Positions 6,494-8,739 of a DNA stretch of 8,739 nt are shown piece by piece. The notes under the pieces are model-generated. The model was not told the DNA's origin. It saw nothing but the letters and a program-made list of their open reading frames with translations, and did not search any database. Origin of the DNA: Bdellovibrio sp. (lineage in GTDB: Bacteria; Bdellovibrionota; UBA1018); contig JACRAO010000134.1 of assembly GCA_016213345.1 (NCBI GenBank), positions 1 through 8,739 on the forward strand, given 5' to 3'. A program made the translations under genes and the position numbers. How positions within the stretch are numbered: the first letter of the stretch is position 1; the number at the start of each line of letters is the position of its first letter.

Positions 6494-7543
6494 CTATGGA
6501 GACGGAGCGGGGGGAGGTAAAGACAAATGCCACTTAAACCAATCATTATACCAGTCAATCTCTACTGGTCCTTTGATATATATACTGGTTGAATCTGAAC
6601 CAGGAACATTTGTAAAAGCTTCATCTATTGATTCATTGCCTAAAAAATGTTGCGGGGGGCCCTGCTGTGCAGTGGCCACACCTCTTGAATCCAGAGCATG
6701 GGTATTACCATCTTTTTTAGGATCTTTTTTTTGATTTTGTTTGTGCTTTATTTGCGAATTAACAGAATATATTATTTTTCCACGACTATCATCAATATAT
6801 TGTTTATTTCTATTTTGAGTCGTAGCACCCCCTTGACTAGTATTGGTTTTACTGAGTTCTTGAAAAAGCTTTGTTGTTTTTTCTGCAGTTTTTGTATCCC
6901 ATTCTCGAATTTGTGCTAAAACCCTCTGTTTGTCCGCCTTCATTATCTTTTTATATTTTTCCATTTTTGCCACAAAGGCTGGATCAAAATATTTCAGTGC
7001 TGCCTGATATTCTTTTTCTCTATACTTTGGTGTGCCATCATTGTTTCGTACAATAACAGATAAGGTGCCTAAACTTGGATTTTTAGGGTCTCTAGGAATT
7101 TCTTTATAGTCTACAAAATCTTCTTTTTGTAATTGTGTAGGCAGATTGTCAATATAGAGATCATAATTAAAGTCTGGAGCCTGTTTTAGATTTTTTGAGA
7201 TTTGCTCTAAATCTGCCCAAGTATATAAATAAGGCACTTGTGGTTTTAAAGGTGGATTACGCACAAGTCTCATAATTTCAAAATTCCATTGTCCATTGTC
7301 TCCGGTGCTTGAATCATTTAGTTTTGCAGCCATGTCTGAAATCTGCAGAATAGCCTTTCTGGCATCGATAATCCAAAGATCGTGTAGAGCAATATAGCGT
7401 TCTTTACACTCTTGTATAGTTTCTGTTACTTGTCCTGGCCCATAATCAAGTATACAGAAATCATCCAAAGTAGCTTTGATGTCATCATTAGTTCTATTAA
7501 TAGAATTCAAATCATTTATTTTTTCACTCAAAAACACAATCAT
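6494..7543 (-). CDS. C-terminal part of the interrupted exported protein
   Basis: This 349-residue open frame begins at the first ATG after the internal stop, yet the frame is open for a further 36 codons upstream to the TAA at 7652-7654. No ATG, GTG or TTG and no Shine-Dalgarno site occur in that extension, and none precedes the ATG at 7543, so independent translation looks unlikely. The extension includes GEGFIDCGQACLYQK, which looks like normal protein and holds two of four cysteines; the others are at residues 30 and 46 of this fragment. These could make two disulfides in an exported protein. Residues about 170-230 are helical and rich in Lys and Glu, 233-290 are polar low complexity, and the end is proline-rich (LPPPAPSP). 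I recognise no domain and no catalytic motif. The stop is 11 bp from the foldback element. Confidence 0.6.
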   Translation of the reverse strand: MIVFLSEKINDLNSINRTNDDIKATLDDFCILDYGPGQVTETIQECKERYIALHDLWIIDARKAILQISDMAAKLNDSSTGDNGQWNFEIMRLVRNPPLKPQVPYLYTWADLEQISKNLKQAPDFNYDLYIDNLPTQLQKEDFVDYKEIPRDPKNPSLGTLSVIVRNNDGTPKYREKEYQAALKYFDPAFVAKMEKYKKIMKADKQRVLAQIREWDTKTAEKTTKLFQELSKTNTSQGGATTQNRNKQYIDDSRGKIIYSVNSQIKHKQNQKKDPKKDGNTHALDSRGVATAQQGPPQHFLGNESIDEAFTNVPGSDSTSIYIKGPVEIDWYNDWFKWHLSLPPPAPSP

Positions 7544-7651
7544 ATAAGTAAGCTGTTCAATAGCTTTTTGATAAAGGCAGGCTTGTCCACAATCAATGAA
7601 GCCTTCTCCCAGGGTTGGGGGATCGACATATGGCCCAGCATTTGGTTTTGT

Positions 7652-7897
7652 TTACTGTGATGGGACCGGCTGCCCGAGAGTTAGAGCAGGAATTGGAGGT
7701 GGCTTAATACCATTTGGCGTAACTGGCCTATATGAATCGTCATTGGGATTAGAGCGAGACTGATCTGCCCGACTAGAACTTAGAGTGCTTGCTTTCCCTT
7801 TTTTATCACCTGAATTGATATCAGAGTATGTAACTTGCTGAAAAACAAAGAAAAACACTGTCGTTACACAAATAATCTGTAGTGACTTTATGATCAT
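7652..7897 (-). CDS. Signal-peptide fragment of the interrupted exported protein
   Basis: This 81-residue frame starts MIIKSLQIICVTTVFFFVF, a classic signal peptide with a lysine at position 4 and a hydrophobic core at about 6-19; cleavage near TYS-D (about residue 25) is plausible. The remainder is Ser/Asp/Lys-rich and then proline-rich (IKPPPIPALTLGQPVPSQ), like a linker rather than a folded domain. The frame could extend upstream to an ATG at 7945, but GGGG (7906-7909) lies 8 nt before the ATG at 7897, and the longer start would put 16 charged residues ahead of the signal peptide. Alone it would be a secreted short peptide with no domain; it is better read as the 5' end of the split gene. 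Confidence 0.6.
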   Translation of the reverse strand: MIIKSLQIICVTTVFFFVFQQVTYSDINSGDKKGKASTLSSSRADQSRSNPNDDSYRPVTPNGIKPPPIPALTLGQPVPSQ

Positions 7898-7905
7898 ATC
7901 ATTAT

Positions 7906-7909
7906 CCCC
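7906..7909 (-). promoter_or_regulatory. Shine-Dalgarno site deciding the exported-protein start
   Basis: On the minus strand this reads GGGG within TTGGGGAT, 8 nt before the ATG at 7897. It supports that start over the upstream in-frame ATG at 7945, which lacks such a site. Confidence 0.5.
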
Positions 7910-7980
7910 AATAATTTCTAGAACCTCTATGTAATTAGTATGCAAAAATCAGGCTAGAATTGACGCAATAGTAAATAAAA

Positions 7981-8100
7981 ATTAACTTGTTGATATTTAA
8001 CATTTATATATATATATATTATTTGAAAATTATATTATTTAAATAAAATAAGTTATTTTTTTGATTAATTTTTAGACACTATATTTATAAATAACATAAA
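7981..8100. other. Extremely AT-rich gene-free tract with (TA)7
   Basis: By hand count only 11 of 120 bases are G or C. It includes seven TA dinucleotides at 8005-8018 and runs of A and T. No gene, RNA or convincing promoter was found between 7898 and 8190; a TATAAT at 8131-8136 has no good -35 partner. The tract lies upstream of the exported-protein gene and may carry its promoter or be an easily melted spacer. Confidence 0.6.
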
Positions 8101-8190
8101 TGTACCTTTTTTAAGGCAAATTCGATGTTTTATAATGTGTATTTTTTTAGGATAGTGACTAAGACTTAAACAGTAGGTATTGTGAGAAGT

Positions 8191-8297
8191 TTCAGTAACA
8201 GTAACAGAAAACAGGAAACAGTTCAGTAACAGAAAACTGTCCTGTAAACTGTAACTGTAACCGTAACAGCAACTGTAACTGGGAACAGGAAACAGTT
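8191..8297. repeat. Degenerate hexamer array (CAGTAA / AACTGT type)
   Basis: The left part has tandem CAGTAA units (8193-8204) and two copies of TTCAGTAACAG (8191-8201, 8222-8232). The right part is six tandem hexamers of the form AACNGN at 8247-8282 (AACTGT three times, with AACCGT, AACAGC and AACTGG). AACAGGAAACAGTT occurs twice, at 8210-8223 and 8284-8297, framing the right part. 8211-8223 can pair with 8235-8245 (AACTGTCCTGT) as an 11-bp stem with a 2-nt bulge. It starts 27 bp beyond the stop of the four-helix-bundle gene. It encodes nothing plausible in any frame. Confidence 0.8.
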
Positions 8298-8324
8298 TAG
8301 TTGGTAAAATATTAAATAATTTTT

Positions 8325-8627
8325 TTATTTAGGATAAACCAATCGATATATCAAGCCTCCTAGTTTATATGCTAACTCAAACAGCTCAGCTTGATTAATC
8401 AAATGCAATATCCTTTGTGTCTCACGCAATGAGCCAAGTGCTATAGAATAAAATCTTCTCTTATCTTTTAAGGATGGTTTTGTACTACCTTCAGAAATAT
8501 TCAAAACGATACTAGAACTAGCTCTGGTAAGCTGATCCTTGAGAATACGGTTAGTCTTAACTTCCTCGCACCCCTTGAATAATTGAACTGTCATTTCATA
8601 AGCAATAAAGCCTTTTAACATTTTCAT
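8325..8627 (-). CDS. Four-helix-bundle protein, S23/IVS-like family
   Basis: This 100-residue protein shows the conserved core of the S23 four-helix-bundle family: DQLTRASSSIVLNISEGST at 31-49, then KDKRRFYSIALGSLRETQR at 54-72. Members are encoded in intervening sequences within 23S rRNA genes, as stand-alone genes, and as the Avd accessory protein of diversity-generating retroelements. They form pentamers with a basic surface thought to bind nucleic acid; the role of the free-standing kind is unknown. The start at 8627 is preferred over the ATG at 8681 because AAGGTGG lies 5 nt before it and the longer start adds an 18-residue run that is mostly lysine encoded by the A-rich inverted-repeat flank. 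At 100 residues it is slightly short for the family. No rRNA, reverse transcriptase or template repeat is visible here. It lies between the hexamer array and a perfect inverted repeat, suggesting it travels as an element. Confidence 0.85.
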   Translation of the reverse strand: MKMLKGFIAYEMTVQLFKGCEEVKTNRILKDQLTRASSSIVLNISEGSTKPSLKDKRRFYSIALGSLRETQRILHLINQAELFELAYKLGGLIYRLVYPK

Positions 8628-8632
8628 AAATA

Positions 8633-8639
8633 CCACCTT
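8633..8639 (-). promoter_or_regulatory. Shine-Dalgarno site deciding the four-helix-bundle start
   Basis: On the minus strand this is AAGGTGG, 5 nt before the ATG at 8627. It is the best ribosome binding site in the window and argues against the upstream ATG at 8681. Confidence 0.65.
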
Positions 8640-8662
8640 TCTTTTTTTCTTTTTTATTTTTC

Positions 8663-8739
8663 TTTCTTTTTTTAGTTTCATTTTTTTTTGGTTCCTACCC
8701 TAGGTGAGAACCAAAAAAAAATGAAACTAAAAAAAGAAA
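8663..8739. repeat. Perfect 32-bp inverted repeat ending at the window edge
   Basis: Positions 8663-8694 and 8708-8739 are exact reverse complements: TTTC, seven T, AGTTTCA, nine T, GGTTC on the left arm. The 13-nt centre can itself pair (TACC with GGTG) around the palindrome CCTAGG at 8699-8704. The arm reaches the last base, so its full length is unknown. It lies upstream of the four-helix-bundle gene. It could be a foldback end of a mobile element, a bidirectional terminator, or an artefact at a contig end. Confidence 0.85.

Larger units (their letters stand above)
6494..7897 (-). pseudogene. Exported protein gene interrupted by one in-frame TAA
   Basis: Reading on the minus strand from the ATG at 7897, one frame stays open to 6494 except for a single TAA at 7654-7652. 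The part before the stop carries the signal peptide and a proline-rich linker. The part after it is open from the very next codon and carries the bulk of the protein. The stop follows PVPSQ and precedes TKPNAGP; a C-to-T change of CAA (Gln) would explain it. Without the stop the product would be about 466-467 residues. No homologous family is recognised. Either a young nonsense pseudogene, a sequencing error, or stop-codon readthrough could explain the arrangement. Confidence 0.75.

Noticed and set aside
6330..6533. Minus-strand 67-codon frame across the foldback element
   Set aside because: It runs through both arms and the GC-rich core and into the end of the next gene; its composition simply reflects the hairpin DNA and it has no ribosome site.
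6698..7660. Plus-strand small frames antisense to the exported-protein gene
   Set aside because: They are Phe/Leu/Ile-rich products of reading the A-rich gene backwards, without ribosome sites or recognisable domains.
8191..8297. CRISPR array
   Set aside because: The units are degenerate hexamers, not 24-40-bp repeats with unique spacers, and no cas gene is present.
8325..8627. Avd of a diversity-generating retroelement
   Set aside because: The fold family fits, but no reverse transcriptase, template repeat or variable repeat is visible on either side within the window.

Overview
The window is AT-rich bacterial DNA with compact, mostly intact genes. A sigma-54-dependent activator, an ECF-type sigma/anti-sigma pair, a TlpA-type thioredoxin and short Shine-Dalgarno sites point to a Gram-negative bacterium. 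The mix would suit a low-GC member of the Bdellovibrionota/Oligoflexia or a former deltaproteobacterial group, but nothing here fixes the taxon, so treat that as a guess.

Left part (1-4275). A sigma-54 activator on the minus strand runs off the left edge. Divergent from it lies a sulfur-transfer pair on the plus strand, a cysteine desulfurase (1059-2294) and thiI (2338-3531). The ThiI lacks the C-terminal rhodanese domain of the E. coli enzyme, so the adjacent desulfurase is the natural persulfide donor for 4-thiouridine in tRNA. A membrane-anchored TlpA-like thiol-disulfide protein (3639-4193, minus) converges on thiI. It diverges from an HNH-endonuclease gene; the 82-bp gap between them holds back-to-back promoter-like elements sharing one TTGCAA box and a perfect 14-bp palindrome.

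Middle (4276-6482). The HNH gene is followed by a small ECF-like sigma factor and a zinc-binding, single-span anti-sigma factor whose start overlaps the sigma stop codon (ATGA). The anti-sigma stop codon lies inside a 195-bp foldback element (6288-6482). This has near-perfect AT-rich arms bounded by CTAG and a roughly 65% GC core packed with short hairpins. It resembles a MITE or REP-like insertion and could also act as a two-way terminator between convergent genes.

Right part (6494-8739). A gene for an exported, unrecognised protein of about 466 residues on the minus strand is cut by one in-frame TAA (7652-7654). The signal-peptide part and the large remainder are in the same frame, and the remainder has no start signal of its own. 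Upstream is a 427-bp gene-free stretch: a tract of about 9% GC, then a degenerate hexamer array of CAGTAA/AACTGT type. The array sits immediately downstream of an orphan four-helix-bundle (S23/IVS-like) gene. Behind that gene's start, a perfect 32-bp inverted repeat ends exactly at the last base of the window. Array, small gene and foldback may together form a mobile intervening-sequence-like element, or the terminal foldback may be an assembly-end artefact.
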